NCBI RefSeq assembly: GCF_001982605.1
Contig: NZ_MLCN01000014.1
Location: 1 to 64,000, forward strand
Direction of reading: 5' to 3'
DNA from: Alkanindiges hydrocarboniclasticus
Lineage (GTDB): Bacteria > Pseudomonadota > Gammaproteobacteria > Pseudomonadales > Moraxellaceae
DNA length: 64,000 nucleotides
Below, piece after piece: positions 50,001 through 59,523 of the stretch. Made by a program: the position numbers and the translations under genes. The notes beneath the pieces are model-generated. The model was not told the DNA's origin, made no database searches, and saw nothing but the letters and a program-made list of their open reading frames with translations. The stretch's first letter is position 1; every line of letters begins with the position of its first letter.

Positions 50001-50987
50001 TTAAACAGCCATGGCATTGACGGCAGTGACTTTTACATTCACTTTGGCTTTTTCCTTGCTAATGCCCAGTTGTGCAAACAGCAGGGCATCACGGCTCTCA
50101 CCGGCATTGGGTGTGGTCAGCAGTTGCTCACCCGAAAAAAATGAGTTGGCACCCGCCTGAAAACACAAGGCCTGCTCAGCATCACTTAAGCCTTCACGTC
50201 CTGCTGACAAGCGGATATAACTCCTGGGCATCAGGATACGGGCGGTGGCAATGGTTCTGACCCATTCAATCACGGAGACCTTGGGGGCATCTTCAAGTGG
50301 TGTGCCCTTGATCGGTACCAGCATATTGATGGGGACAGATTCAGGATGAATCGGCTGGGTGGCCAGTTCATGCAATAAGCTGATGCGATCAGCTTGCTGC
50401 TCACCTAAGCCTAAAATGCCGCCACTACAAACTTTCATACCGCTGTTGCGCACATGCTCCAGGGTTTGCAGGCGGTCATCAAAGCTGCGGGTGGTGATGA
50501 CATTGCTGTAATGCTGGCGTGAGGTGTCCAGGTTATGGTTATAGTAGTCAAGTCCCGCATCAGCCAGGCGTTCAGCCTGTGATGAGGTGAGCATGCCCAA
50601 GGTCATGCAGGTTTCCAGTCCCATGCCCTTGACTTCACGCACCAGTTCCAGCACATAGGGCATATCCCTTTCATGCGGGTTGCGCCAGGCAGCCCCCATG
50701 CAAAAGCGTGATGAACCACTATCCTTTGCCGCCTGTGCTGCTTTTAGCACTTCATCAATCTGTAGTTTCTTTTGCGGGGTTAAGGGGGTGTCGTAGCTGT
50801 TGGACTGTGAGCAGTAGCCACAGTCCTCAGGGCAGGCCCCGGTCTTGATCGACAATAAGGTGCTGACCTGTACGGTATTGGCATCAAAATGCTGGCGGTG
50901 CACAGTCTGGGCGGTAAAGATCAGGTCATTAAACGGCTGTGCATATATCTGACCTACTTGCTCTAATGTCCAGTCTGTGCGTTGCAT
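50001..50987 (-). CDS. bioB: Biotin synthase
   Basis: Radical-SAM enzyme inserting sulfur into dethiobiotin. The 328-residue protein has the cluster motif CPEDCGYC (CxxxCxxC, near residues 53-60), [29 protein letters not shown] and a conserved arginine block [15 protein letters not shown]. It follows the SCP2-domain gene by 6 bp and is followed closely by bioF, so all three are likely one operon. bioA, bioC and bioD are not in the window. Confidence 0.96.
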   Translation of the reverse strand: MQRTDWTLEQVGQIYAQPFNDLIFTAQTVHRQHFDANTVQVSTLLSIKTGACPEDCGYCSQSNSYDTPLTPQKKLQIDEVLKAAQAAKDSGSSRFCMGAAWRNPHERDMPYVLELVREVKGMGLETCMTLGMLTSSQAERLADAGLDYYNHNLDTSRQHYSNVITTRSFDDRLQTLEHVRNSGMKVCSGGILGLGEQQADRISLLHELATQPIHPESVPINMLVPIKGTPLEDAPKVSVIEWVRTIATARILMPRSYIRLSAGREGLSDAEQALCFQAGANSFFSGEQLLTTPNAGESRDALLFAQLGISKEKAKVNVKVTAVNAMAV

Positions 50988-50993
50988 GAAAAC

Positions 50994-51482
50994 CTATCCT
51001 TTTAAAGCTTCTTTTTTATCCATGATAAAACGCTGTGCCTGCTTAATTTTTTTCAGTACAGGTTTTGGAATGTTGGGGGCAATCAGCTTGGCCGCCTGAT
51101 TGAACCACATTAAGAGGGAAAAATCACCTTCCATCTGGATTTTGCCAGACTGCATGCCAGTCATGAATACGGTTGGATCACCTTTGAGCAAGGTTTGTAC
51201 GGCAAACATGCTGTCTTCAAAGCGCAAGGTAAAATCCGGTTTGGCTGCTGTACCCGATGCCATTTTGACGTGTTCGTCCTGAATAATAAAATGGCGAGAA
51301 ATACCATTTTTACTTTCCAGCTGTAAGGTGAAGTTACGGCCGTGCAGCAGCTCAATAAACTTGGGGCTGGTTTTGGACAGTTGCTGCATGCGCAAACCCA
51401 AGGCAACCAGTAACAGGTCAAACGGGTCGGTGCTGACATTGATCAGGGGCAGTTTAATAACAGGAAGCGATGATAGATTCAT
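50994..51482 (-). CDS. SCP2 sterol-binding-domain protein
   Basis: A 162-residue protein with an SCP2-like domain (about 45-135: FTLQLESKNGISRHFIIQDEHVKMASG, then SGKIQMEGDFSLLMWFNQAAKLI). Such domains bind lipids; related UbiJ/UbiT-type proteins help ubiquinone synthesis, but this one cannot be assigned to either. First gene of the operon with bioB and bioF, though a direct role in biotin synthesis is not indicated. Confidence 0.82.
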   Translation of the reverse strand: MNLSSLPVIKLPLINVSTDPFDLLLVALGLRMQQLSKTSPKFIELLHGRNFTLQLESKNGISRHFIIQDEHVKMASGTAAKPDFTLRFEDSMFAVQTLLKGDPTVFMTGMQSGKIQMEGDFSLLMWFNQAAKLIAPNIPKPVLKKIKQAQRFIMDKKEALKG

Positions 51483-51779
51483 GATTTAACTCTTGATATT
51501 TAAATTCTGGCAAATAGCTGATGATCACTATGGCTTGCATGCTAGCGCCTGTGGCCAGCCTTTGCAATCAATTGGCCAGTCAAAAATGAACAAGCCAAAT
51601 GAATCAGCAGGGTGCTTTATCATGCTATCAAGCAAAGCCGCAAGCTAGGTTATAAGTTTTTCATTTATGTTGTTTTTTTTAAGCCAGTTTTTCTAATGAT
51701 CAATTTTACAATAGTAGTCTAGCCGGGCTGATACTGCCATTAACTGGGGTCATGCCCCAGTCCGGCATGATTGACAGGC

Positions 51780-52109
51780 TTAATGACCTGACAATGAACC
51801 CAGGTCGTCATCATAAACCGGGGTATGTTCAATACAGCGCTGCTGGTTGACTACAGGCTGTTCATTGGTGGCTGCAAGCCAGGTAGCCAGCAATGCCAGT
51901 GCCGCACCAGCGCCGGTCATATAGCCCTGAAAGTCGGTAAAACTAAACAGGTACTGGCTACATACCCGGATGATTTCCAGAAAACACCAGAACAGCATTC
52001 CTGCCAGCATAAAGCCCAGCCAGCGACGGTAAGGAGAAAAGAATATGATGATCATGCCCAAGGCCACCAGACCACCACCAATCATTGTGCTCATTTCACC
52101 ATTTAGCAT
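51780..52109 (-). CDS. Small membrane protein of unknown function
   Basis: A 109-residue protein with three predicted membrane helices (GGGLVALGMIIIFF, WLGFMLAGMLFWCFL, GAGAALALLATWLA) and a hydrophilic tail. I do not recognise the family. An excellent ribosome site (AGGAGGG, 8 nt before ATG 52109) supports it as a real gene. Confidence 0.65.
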   Translation of the reverse strand: MLNGEMSTMIGGGLVALGMIIIFFSPYRRWLGFMLAGMLFWCFLEIIRVCSQYLFSFTDFQGYMTGAGAALALLATWLAATNEQPVVNQQRCIEHTPVYDDDLGSLSGH

Positions 52110-52735
52110 GATGAACCCTCCTGTACGGGTGTGCGGGACACCGTAATCTAATATTATTGCACTGTTTTGCAGACACAGGGTCTATATCCCCATGACACAG
52201 CCACTAAGCCCCATGTTGTGTCGCTACGATGCGTTTTTCAGGTTTTGTTTGTCTGTTGTTTAAGTAGCTTTAATTCAATTAGCAGCTATTTTCAGTAACT
52301 CACCCTGATGACACGGCAGGTTTGATTGCTCATCATGATGAGTTCAACCAGATACTGGCTAAAACCAAAATATCGTGTCATGGCGCTATTATGCGTAACC
52401 GTGCAAAATTGAAAAGAGGTTAAAATGTCTTTAGCGTCATGGAGTGACGCGTAGACCAAATGTAATTACGTTTTTGTGCCTTATAAACTTTAAAAAAGTA
52501 CTTATGTAACTGGATTTGCCTGTCATTACATTTGATGACCAGCCTAAAAAGCCCTAAAATTTTTTTTTAATACCAAACTATTCTTTTGATTATTTTATTA
52601 GCAATGAGGTACTTAGAACAAAAATTGGTCACTGCAATTTTGCTGATGTAACTGTTCTGAAACCAATAAAAATATTGTGTAAAAATTAATCAGTTTCAGA
52701 ACGTAAAAAGCTTATAAGCTATGTAGATTAAAGGT
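52110..52735. other. 626-bp gap without a recognised gene
   Basis: Contains a 14-bp palindrome CTCATCATGATGAG (52329-52342) and a hairpin GCGTCA/TGACGC (52434-52450). The hairpin lies inside a 9-codon frame with GAGG upstream (ATG 52425, reading MSLASWSDA). A 10-bp inverted repeat, GTTCTGAAAC (52654-52663) with GTTTCAGAAC (52693-52702), is also present. The 52500-52620 part is very AT-rich. No RNA family recognised. Confidence 0.4.
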
Positions 52736-53950
52736 TTACAAATCTTTATCGCGGACACCCAGCAGGTATAATATGCCGTCCAGTCCCACGCTGGAAATTG
52801 CCTGCCGCGCGTTTTCACGCACCAGCGGTTTGGCCCGGAATGCAACACCCAGTCCGGCAATGGACAACATGGGCAGGTCATTAGCGCCATCACCCACTGC
52901 AATCACCTGTTGCAGGCTAATGCCGTGTTTTTCGGCCAGTTCACGCAGCAATTCAGCCTTACGGTTGCCATCCACCACCTGTCCAATCACTTCACCAGTG
53001 ACAATGCCATCCACCACGTCCAGCTGGTTGGCATACACTTCATCAATACCCAGCTTGCGCTGCAGCATTTCGGCAAAATACTGAAAACCACCGGATAAAA
53101 TCGCTGTACGGTAGCCCAGCGCTTTAAGGGTGGAAATCAGCCGTTCAGTACCTTCAGTCATGGTCAGGCGCTCGGCAATTTGTTCCAGTACCTTGGTGTC
53201 CAGCCCTTTGAGCAGGGCCACCCGTGCGGCAAAACTTTGCTTAAAGTCCAGTTCACCCTGCATGGCCCGCTCAGTAATTTCAGCAACCTGAGGGCCCACA
53301 CCAGCTTCCAGCGCCAGCTCGTCAATCACTTCCTGCTCAATCAAGGTGGAGTCCATGTCAAAGCACACCAGACGACGGTTACGACGGTAGGCATTGTCTT
53401 CCTGCACCGCAATGTCAATCGACAGGTTGGTACTAAGTTTCAGGCAATCGGCGCGCAGGGCCTGGGCATCCAGCAACTGGCCACTTAAGCCAAATTCCAC
53501 ACAGGCCTTGCGGTGTTGATCGCTGTCACTTTCATCCATGCCCAGACGGCCGGACAGGCGGGTGACAGTTTCAATATTAAAGCCATGCTGTGAAATAATT
53601 TGGCTAACCGCCTGCAAATGCGCAGCGGTGAGCTCACGTGACAACACAGTTACAATATATTTGGTTCTGCCGCCTTCTTTGACCCAGTGCTGGTATTCTT
53701 CAAAACTAATCGGTTTAAAGTACAACGTCAGGCCAATGTCGTGGGCCAGCAGCAGCATGTCTTTCATGGCCAGCGCGGCCTGAGTGGGCTGATCACTGGC
53801 CACCACAATGCCCAAAGTCAGCTGGTTATGGATTACCGCTTGTCCGACATCTAAAATATCCAGTTGATGGGTGGTCAACACCTGCATCATTCGGTTAAAT
53901 TGGTTAGGTTGATCAGGGCCTAAAAAAGAGATAAGAATTATTTCACGCAT
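52736..53950 (-). CDS. serB: Phosphoserine phosphatase
   Basis: Last step of serine synthesis. The 404-residue protein has an N-terminal ACT-like regulatory part (residues about 1-170) and a HAD phosphatase domain: nucleophile motif CFDMDSTLIEQEVIDELA, motif II LSGGFQYFAE, and motif III AVGDGANDLPMLSIAGLGVAF. The long N-terminal extension is typical of Pseudomonas/Acinetobacter SerB. It is divergent from the AhpA/YtjB-like gene, as serB is from ytjB in enterobacteria. Confidence 0.96.
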   Translation of the reverse strand: MREIILISFLGPDQPNQFNRMMQVLTTHQLDILDVGQAVIHNQLTLGIVVASDQPTQAALAMKDMLLLAHDIGLTLYFKPISFEEYQHWVKEGGRTKYIVTVLSRELTAAHLQAVSQIISQHGFNIETVTRLSGRLGMDESDSDQHRKACVEFGLSGQLLDAQALRADCLKLSTNLSIDIAVQEDNAYRRNRRLVCFDMDSTLIEQEVIDELALEAGVGPQVAEITERAMQGELDFKQSFAARVALLKGLDTKVLEQIAERLTMTEGTERLISTLKALGYRTAILSGGFQYFAEMLQRKLGIDEVYANQLDVVDGIVTGEVIGQVVDGNRKAELLRELAEKHGISLQQVIAVGDGANDLPMLSIAGLGVAFRAKPLVRENARQAISSVGLDGILYLLGVRDKDL

Positions 53951-54037
53951 TAATCGTCTCAGGCTTGAGAAGCAAGTCGTGTAGAATCATAATCTATTTG
54001 TCATCTATTTGCCTGTTTACACATTAGGAACTTTCAC

Positions 54038-55360
54038 TTGAACGCGCCTCGCCAAGGGCTGTATGCCAGCCTGCTGATTATTAGTTTTGCCGTGCATGTC
54101 ATCCTGATGGTGCATACGACCAACCACCAGTTGAGTAAGACACGCGCTATTCAGGGCGATTTGATGACGCGTCAGCTGGCGGATGACAGCCTGACCATGC
54201 TGGCGCCTGTCGATACCGTGTCACTGGCACTGATGGCCAACCGCTATACCAAGCGTCCTGATGTGGCATCCCTCAAGATTATGGCAGCCGATGGCCGGGT
54301 ACTGACCACCAGCGGTAATGCACCTACGCGTTCGGGTGCAGTGTTTCGCAAAAAAGTCCTGCTGGATCAACAAGCCATTGGGCAAATTGAACTGACCCTG
54401 ATCCAGCCCAGCATTGGCGAAATGATCCGTACCCAGTGGCTGCCCTTGTTGCTGTCGTTATTCACCCATATTTTATTGTGGCTGCTGTACCGCGTGGTAG
54501 CACGTCCCACCCGGCGCGAATATCTGGCCACGCTGGCCCGTGAGCAACAACTACAGGAACAGTTGCTGGCGCTTAAGCTGCATGCCGAACAGGCCCAGAA
54601 AAATGCTGTACTGGCGCGGGTAATGGCCAATCCTGCGGAAATTCCCAAACCAGCACAGGCCAGTAATGGCACGCATGACAATGCTTCAGGTGCGGATATA
54701 CGGGATACTGCATTGATCTTGCGGATTGGCTTCGTTGATCCCAAGCAATTGCTGGGGACCTTAAGCCCGGGCTTGGCAAGGCCATATTTTAGCTTGTGCC
54801 AGACTCTGCTGGAGCAGGCCATTCAGCAAAACCGCCAGCATTTCGATGCGCTAGGCGGCAAGCCGGTAGAATGTAAAATCGTACAGCCGTTTGGTGAAAG
54901 TGGTGCCATTGTCAGTGCCTCAGGCAGTAACCCGCAAAGTGCCTTATTTTTGGCGCAGTTGGCCCAGCTGTTTAACCTGCTGACCGAAGTAGTCTATCGC
55001 CGCCATCGTGAAATCAAGCGTTTTGCCCTGCATACCCGCACTGCGCTGGCTGAGCCGCAGCATAACCAGCCGGCACAGGCACTGGCACAAAGCCTGATTC
55101 ATCAGGTGGATGCCAATCAGCTGGCTGTGCATTTAACCGATGATCAGGTGCTGAACCTGCAACAGTATTTCCAGTTGTCGCCCTTTGATAGCCCAACGGA
55201 TACCCAGACCCGTGAAGCCCTGCTGGTGACGGCCATGAATGTGGAAGGGGCGCGGTTTGTCAGCAAGGCCCGTGAGCGGATTCTGGCTGGTAACAAACCC
55301 GCCAGTGCTCATGCAGCAGTGCAGCAATCAGCCGATCCCGCAGAAGAATCCGAACAATAG
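54038..55360 (+). CDS. AhpA/YtjB (SMP_2)-like membrane protein
   Basis: A 440-residue inner-membrane protein with an N-terminal helix (about 9-25), a periplasmic domain (to about 130), a second helix (LLLSLFTHILLWLLYRVVA), and a cytoplasmic part with a coiled coil and an Ala/Gln-rich tail. Position divergent to serB and topology fit the AhpA/YtjB family of enterobacteria, which has no firm function. Start is TTG 54038 with AGGA 9 nt upstream. Confidence 0.7.
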   Translation: MNAPRQGLYASLLIISFAVHVILMVHTTNHQLSKTRAIQGDLMTRQLADDSLTMLAPVDTVSLALMANRYTKRPDVASLKIMAADGRVLTTSGNAPTRSGAVFRKKVLLDQQAIGQIELTLIQPSIGEMIRTQWLPLLLSLFTHILLWLLYRVVARPTRREYLATLAREQQLQEQLLALKLHAEQAQKNAVLARVMANPAEIPKPAQASNGTHDNASGADIRDTALILRIGFVDPKQLLGTLSPGLARPYFSLCQTLLEQAIQQNRQHFDALGGKPVECKIVQPFGESGAIVSASGSNPQSALFLAQLAQLFNLLTEVVYRRHREIKRFALHTRTALAEPQHNQPAQALAQSLIHQVDANQLAVHLTDDQVLNLQQYFQLSPFDSPTDTQTREALLVTAMNVEGARFVSKARERILAGNKPASAHAAVQQSADPAEESEQ

Positions 55361-55401
55361 TATTTTCAGAACACAGCCTGTAATGAGCTGTGAATAGTCC
55401 T

Positions 55402-55435
55402 AAAGCCAGTTCCTTACACCGGACTGGCTTTTTTT
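55402..55435 (+). terminator. Terminator after the AhpA/YtjB-like gene
   Basis: AAAGCCAGT (55402-55410) pairs with ACTGGCTTT (55423-55431) plus T run. Confidence 0.8.
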
Positions 55436-55489
55436 AATTAATTGTTCAGGAATTATTCAGAAATGGGACAGGTTAAAAAACAGCTTTAA

Positions 55490-56059
55490 CTACGGTGAAA
55501 AGAAAAATACGCCAATGCCAATCAGCAGGAAAACCAGCGCTGCAATGCGGTGAATCAGTGTAATAGGCAAGCGTCCGGCCAGACGATCACCAATAAAAAC
55601 TGCCGGGGCATTGGCAATCATCATGCCAAGCGTTGTGCCTGCCAGTACCATCAGTAAGCCATCAAACCGTGCCGCCAGTGCCACCGTGGCAATCTGGGTT
55701 TTATCGCCAATTTCGGCCAGAAAAAACAGCACAAAAGTCGCGCCAAATACGCCGAAGCGCTGCCAGCGGCTAATGCTGTCTTCATCATCGTCCAGTGTGT
55801 CGGGAATCAGCATCCAGCCGGCCATGGCAATAAAGGAAATGCCCAGAATCCAGCGCAATACCTCAGGATTTAAAAAATCGGCAAGCCATGCACCCAGCGC
55901 CGCAGCCAGTGCATGGTTAAATAAAGTGGCCAGTAAAATGGCCATCAGGATCGGTAGCGGCTGGCGATAGCGGGCGGCAAGCAATAAGGCAAGCAGTTGG
56001 GTTTTATCACCCATTTCTGCAAGGGCCACAAGGCCGGTTGAAATCAGAAAAGCATCCAT
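55490..56059 (-). CDS. UPF0016/GDT1 family manganese exporter
   Basis: A 189-residue inner-membrane protein with six to seven helices and the two family motifs EMGDKT (15-20) and EIGDKT (115-120), one in each internal repeat. Members (MneA in Vibrio, TMEM165/GDT1 in eukaryotes) move Mn2+ or Ca2+. A yybP-ykoY manganese riboswitch in its leader makes Mn2+ export the best inference. A GGAA ribosome site lies 8 nt before the ATG, right beside an 8-bp stem (56071-56078 with 56105-56112) that could control access. Confidence 0.9.
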   Translation of the reverse strand: MDAFLISTGLVALAEMGDKTQLLALLLAARYRQPLPILMAILLATLFNHALAAALGAWLADFLNPEVLRWILGISFIAMAGWMLIPDTLDDDEDSISRWQRFGVFGATFVLFFLAEIGDKTQIATVALAARFDGLLMVLAGTTLGMMIANAPAVFIGDRLAGRLPITLIHRIAALVFLLIGIGVFFFSP

Positions 56060-56174
56060 GGTCAGGTTCCGGGCTGGCCCATTAAACCAGTGATCTTATC
56101 TTTTGCCAGCCCAGACGCGCCGCACCAGCACGATTGATGAGAGCACCAAACGGCCAGTGTGAGACAAAGATAAA

Positions 56175-56391
56175 ATCAAAGGTCTTGCCAGTCCTGCTGG
56201 ATAGTGGCGTGTTAGCAAACACTGAACCATTCCAGCGGCAGGATTACAGCCGCCATGCCCATTTAGTAAAAACCAGTTGATGAAAACCCGATTTAGAAAA
56301 TCCGGTTCAGTAAAACATGGTTAAGCAAGTATGTTGACGACTGCCAGTGCAAGCTTTTGTAAGGCTAACACTGCGGCTACTCCCCAATGAT
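56175..56391 (-). ncRNA. yybP-ykoY manganese riboswitch
   Basis: On the minus strand the leader begins ATCATTGGGGAGTAGCCGC (conserved L1 sequence GGGGAGUA at 56378-56385) and ends GGCAAGACCTTTGAT (56175-56189). AUCAUUGG (56384-56391) pairs with CCUUUGAU (56175-56182) as helix P1 with two U-U mismatches. The order and motifs match the yybP-ykoY Mn2+-sensing family; the 217-nt length is on the long side. It should turn on the exporter gene when Mn2+ is high. Confidence 0.85.
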
Positions 56392-56396
56392 GGCCT

Positions 56397-56426
56397 ATTA
56401 TAAGGCAAATAAAGCGTATAAAACAA
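56397..56426 (-). promoter_or_regulatory. Promoter of the Mn riboswitch-exporter unit
   Basis: On the minus strand TTGTTT (56421-56426), an 18-bp spacer, TATAAT (56397-56402). Transcription would begin at about 56390, exactly at the first bases of riboswitch helix P1. Confidence 0.65.
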
Positions 56427-56704
56427 ACTGAGTCTATAAGCAAAGTTTGTAGGGCATCGCTTGGCAAAAAAAGGTGTTATACGCAGTAATTGCCAAATAG
56501 CTTGGCCGCTTTGCATTAGCTTGTGACTTAACAGTGGCGATTGCAGCAGTCATTTTGACCAATGCGTTAACATGAAAATAAGAATATGTCGACTAAAGTT
56601 GGGCAAAACGGCTAAAAAATCGGTAGAATAGCCCGCCAAACGTTTTTTTAATCCAGTGCAATCTCTACTATTGCACCGGACAGTTTTTTATCAGGGTAAA
56701 TTTC

Positions 56705-57811
56705 ATGCAGCTCAACAGCGTTGAAGAGCTAATTGCCGACATCCGTGCCGGTCGTATGGTCATTCTTATGGATGACGAAGACCGCGAGAATGAAGGCGAT
56801 CTCATCATGGCGGCCAGCCATGTGCGCCCCGAAGACATTAACTTCATGATTACGCATGCGCGTGGTCTGGTGTGTCTGACCTTAAGCAAGGAGCGTTGCC
56901 AGCAGCTGGATTTACCACTGATGGTCGAGCGTAACGGGGCCCAGCATGGCACCAATTTTACCTTGTCGATTGAAGCTGCCGAAGGTATTTCTACTGGCAT
57001 TTCAGCAGCCGAGCGCGCGCGTACCGTACAGGCGGCAGTTGCGCCACTGGCCAAGCCCACGGATATTGTACAGCCGGGTCATATTTTCCCGCTAATGGCG
57101 CAGCCGGGTGGGGTATTACACCGTGCTGGCCATACCGAAGCAGGCTGTGACCTGTCACGGCTGGCCGGTCTGGAACCCGCTTCGGTAATTTGTGAAATTA
57201 TTAATGAAGATGGCGAAATGGCACGCCGTCCCGACCTTGAAGTATTTGCACAAAAACATGGGATCAAGATTGGCACCATTGCCGACCTGATCCATTACCG
57301 TATGACCAATGAGCAAACCATTGAGTGTCTGGATGAGCAGCAACTGGATACCGAATATGGTTCATTCAGGCTGCGTCGCTATCGTGAGCTGGGTAGCCCT
57401 GATATTCATGTGGCGCTGATTAAAGGCAACCCTGCTGAAGGGGTGAGTACAGTAAGGGTGCATGGCTTTAACCCGGTGCGTGACCTGTTGCATGTGCAGC
57501 AGGATACGCCAGCGTGGCATATGGACAGCATTTTAAAAACCATTGCAGCCAGTGAACGGGGTGTATTGGTATGGATTGGCCAGCCGGTACTGGAAGATCT
57601 GGGTGCAGCGCTGGCCAGTGTGACCAGGCAGGACAACAAGCCGTCTTCCAAGGCACTGTCGCAGCAATACCGGACCATTGGAGTCGGTGCACAGATTTTG
57701 CGTGATGTAGGGGTACAACAGATGCGCCTGCTGAGTTCGCCACTGCGCTTTAATGCCCTGTCCGGTTTTGATCTGGAAGTGGTGGAATATGTGAGTCCTG
57801 AACAGCGATAA
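56705..57811 (+). CDS. ribB: 3,4-dihydroxy-2-butanone 4-phosphate synthase with degenerate GTP cyclohydrolase II-like domain
   Basis: Makes the four-carbon unit of riboflavin. The RibB domain (1-200) is complete: MDDEDRENEGDLIMAA, the conserved GHIFPLMAQPGG and HRAGHTEAGCDLSRLAG. The C-terminal half (about 205-368) has the GTP cyclohydrolase II fold, but the zinc-binding CxxGD...RCDCG block is replaced (RVHGFNPVRDLL). It therefore should not open GTP, and a separate ribA is expected elsewhere. No FMN riboswitch was found upstream. Confidence 0.93.
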   Translation: MQLNSVEELIADIRAGRMVILMDDEDRENEGDLIMAASHVRPEDINFMITHARGLVCLTLSKERCQQLDLPLMVERNGAQHGTNFTLSIEAAEGISTGISAAERARTVQAAVAPLAKPTDIVQPGHIFPLMAQPGGVLHRAGHTEAGCDLSRLAGLEPASVICEIINEDGEMARRPDLEVFAQKHGIKIGTIADLIHYRMTNEQTIECLDEQQLDTEYGSFRLRRYRELGSPDIHVALIKGNPAEGVSTVRVHGFNPVRDLLHVQQDTPAWHMDSILKTIAASERGVLVWIGQPVLEDLGAALASVTRQDNKPSSKALSQQYRTIGVGAQILRDVGVQQMRLLSSPLRFNALSGFDLEVVEYVSPEQR

Positions 57812-58112
57812 GTGAAGCACTGCTTCACCGCTGTGCAAGGCGAAGGCTGTGCCTGAGCAAAGAGGGTAAAGCAGATGCAAGACCTTGCGGCATCTATGCC
57901 TCATCTGCCCGAGCGCAAGACCGAACTGTAAGCGAAGGTAGAAAGCAGCAAGCAGAGCCACCAAGTCTTGCGAAGCAGTATTTGTCTTCTACTGCTGCGC
58001 AGCAATCAATCATATGATGTGACAAATAGGTCTCTCAATGCGCTTAACGTCCAGACAGGCTGATCACGCATTTACATTATTAACTGGTTATTAATTATTT
58101 TTGAGGTTAAAC
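57812..58112. other. Structured gap between ribB and ribH
   Basis: No gene. It contains GTGAAGC/GCTTCAC (57812-57828) directly after the ribB stop, a GCAGATG/CATCTGC pair, and AGCAGTA/TACTGCT (57974-57980 with 57990-57996). The core CAAGACC/CTTGCG recurs three times. GC content is higher than in other gaps up to 58000, then AT-rich to ribH. Confidence 0.4.
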
Positions 58113-58583
58113 ATGAGTATTCGTACCGTTGAAGGTCAGTTGCATCAGGGCAGTGAAGACCGTTACGCCATTCTGGTTGGCCGTTTTAACAGCTTTGTGG
58201 TTGAACATCTACTGGACGGCGCTGTGGATACCCTCAAGCGTCATGGTGTGAATGAAGCCAACATTACCATCGTCCGTGCTCCCGGTGCCTGGGAGTTGCC
58301 AGTGGTGGCCAAAAAGCTGGCAGCCAGTGGCCAGTATGATGCCATTATTGCACTGGGCGCTGTAATCCGTGGCAGCACCCCGCATTTTGATTTTGTGGCC
58401 GGTGAATGTGCCAAGGGTCTGGGCGTGGTTGGTCTGGAATACAGCCTGCCGGTGATTAATGGCGTACTGACCACAGACAGCATTGAACAGGCCATTGAGC
58501 GTTCGGGCACCAAGGCCGGTAACAAGGGCAGTGAAGCCGCAGTGACTGCAATTGAAATGGTTAACCTGCTCAAGGCGATTTAA
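58113..58583 (+). CDS. ribH: 6,7-dimethyl-8-ribityllumazine synthase
   Basis: Penultimate step of riboflavin synthesis, condensing the RibB product with the pyrimidine intermediate. The 156-residue protein has [55 protein letters not shown] and [26 protein letters not shown] 58113 has GAGG 7 nt upstream. It is followed by nusB after 4 bp. Confidence 0.95.
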   Translation: MSIRTVEGQLHQGSEDRYAILVGRFNSFVVEHLLDGAVDTLKRHGVNEANITIVRAPGAWELPVVAKKLAASGQYDAIIALGAVIRGSTPHFDFVAGECAKGLGVVGLEYSLPVINGVLTTDSIEQAIERSGTKAGNKGSEAAVTAIEMVNLLKAI

Positions 58584-58587
58584 TAAC

Positions 58588-59046
58588 ATGAGTCAGCAGC
58601 AAGACACATTTAAGTATCCAACCACATTTGCCGCCAAGCGCAAGGCCCGGCGTTTTGCCTTGCAGGGTTTGTATGAATGGCAAATGACCCATAATCCGGT
58701 ACATGAAATTGAAGCGCGTACCCGTGCTGAAAATGCCATGCACAAGGTGGATATTGCCTATTACCACCAGCTATTAACGCAGGTGATCCAGCACACGGCA
58801 GCACTTGATGAGTTGATCAAGCCATTGATTGACCGTGATTTAAGTGCACTGGATGGGGTGGAGCTTGCCACCTTGCGTCTGGGCACTTTTGAGCTACGTG
58901 ACCGGCTTGAAGTGCCTTACCGGGTAGTTATTGATGAGGCCATTGAGCTGGCCAAGCACTTTGGTGCAACCGACAGTCATAAATATGTAAATGGTGTACT
59001 GGATCGGCTGGCTCAGCAGTTGCGGGCTGCGGAAAAAAACCAGTAA
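58588..59046 (+). CDS. nusB: Transcription antitermination factor NusB
   Basis: Binds boxA RNA with NusE to support rRNA antitermination. The 152-residue protein has an N-terminal extension (about 1-20), then [19 protein letters not shown], and the C-terminal [33 protein letters not shown] block. The ribH-nusB coupling (4-bp gap) is the classic arrangement. Confidence 0.94.
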   Translation: MSQQQDTFKYPTTFAAKRKARRFALQGLYEWQMTHNPVHEIEARTRAENAMHKVDIAYYHQLLTQVIQHTAALDELIKPLIDRDLSALDGVELATLRLGTFELRDRLEVPYRVVIDEAIELAKHFGATDSHKYVNGVLDRLAQQLRAAEKNQ

Positions 59047-59073
59047 AGGAAAACCTAAGTTTTGAGGCAGGAT

Positions 59074-59430
59074 ATGGGCAAGCTTTCTCTTGAACCGTTA
59101 AGCAAAATTGACGGCTTTGTTGCAGCAGCAATGGTGGATTGTACAAGTGGACTGACACTGTCCACTCTGGGTGGCGGGATTGACCTTGAGCTGGCAGCCG
59201 CAGGAAATACCGAAGTGGTCATGGCCAAGCGTAAAGTGGCTGAAGCACTACAGCTGGATGACAACATTGAAGATATCCTGATTAGTCTCAGCAAGCAGTA
59301 TCACCTGATCCGGCCACTGGAACGCAACCAGCAACTGTTTTTGTATCTGGTGCTGGACCGTGCAAAGTCCAATCTGGCCATGGCACGTCATGAGCTGCGT
59401 AACTTTGAACGAGACCTTGAATTCTCATAA
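59074..59430 (+). CDS. Roadblock/LC7-like protein
   Basis: A 118-residue protein whose [26 protein letters not shown] start and following helix ([16 protein letters not shown]) resemble the roadblock/longin fold of GTPase-associated regulators. The C-terminal half ([23 protein letters not shown]) is helical. No GTPase partner lies nearby; function unknown. ATG 59074 is preferred to a TTG four codons earlier that overlaps the ribosome site. Confidence 0.65.
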   Translation: MGKLSLEPLSKIDGFVAAAMVDCTSGLTLSTLGGGIDLELAAAGNTEVVMAKRKVAEALQLDDNIEDILISLSKQYHLIRPLERNQQLFLYLVLDRAKSNLAMARHELRNFERDLEFS

Positions 59431-59443
59431 TTGTATTCACCAG

Positions 59444-59474
59444 AACCGTCAGCTTAGCCTTGGCGGTTTTTTTA
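59444..59474 (+). terminator. Terminator before thiL
   Basis: AACCGTCA (59444-59451) pairs with TGGCGGTT (59461-59468, one G-U pair), followed by a T run. Confidence 0.75.
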
Positions 59475-59523
59475 TGCAAAATCAACCTGAGCGCTTGCCG
59501 CGGTTGTGTCTTATGATCAGCCC

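Noticed and set aside
53632-53642. CTCACGTGAC in serB as a parS candidate
   Set aside because: Only the CACGTG centre matches; the flanks do not fit parS.
56517-56704. FMN riboswitch before ribB
   Set aside because: None of the conserved FMN-riboswitch blocks is present.
57533-57964. 143-residue minus-strand frame over the end of ribB and the following gap
   Set aside because: Antisense to ribB, no ribosome site, no recognisable family; the gap is better described as structured non-coding DNA.
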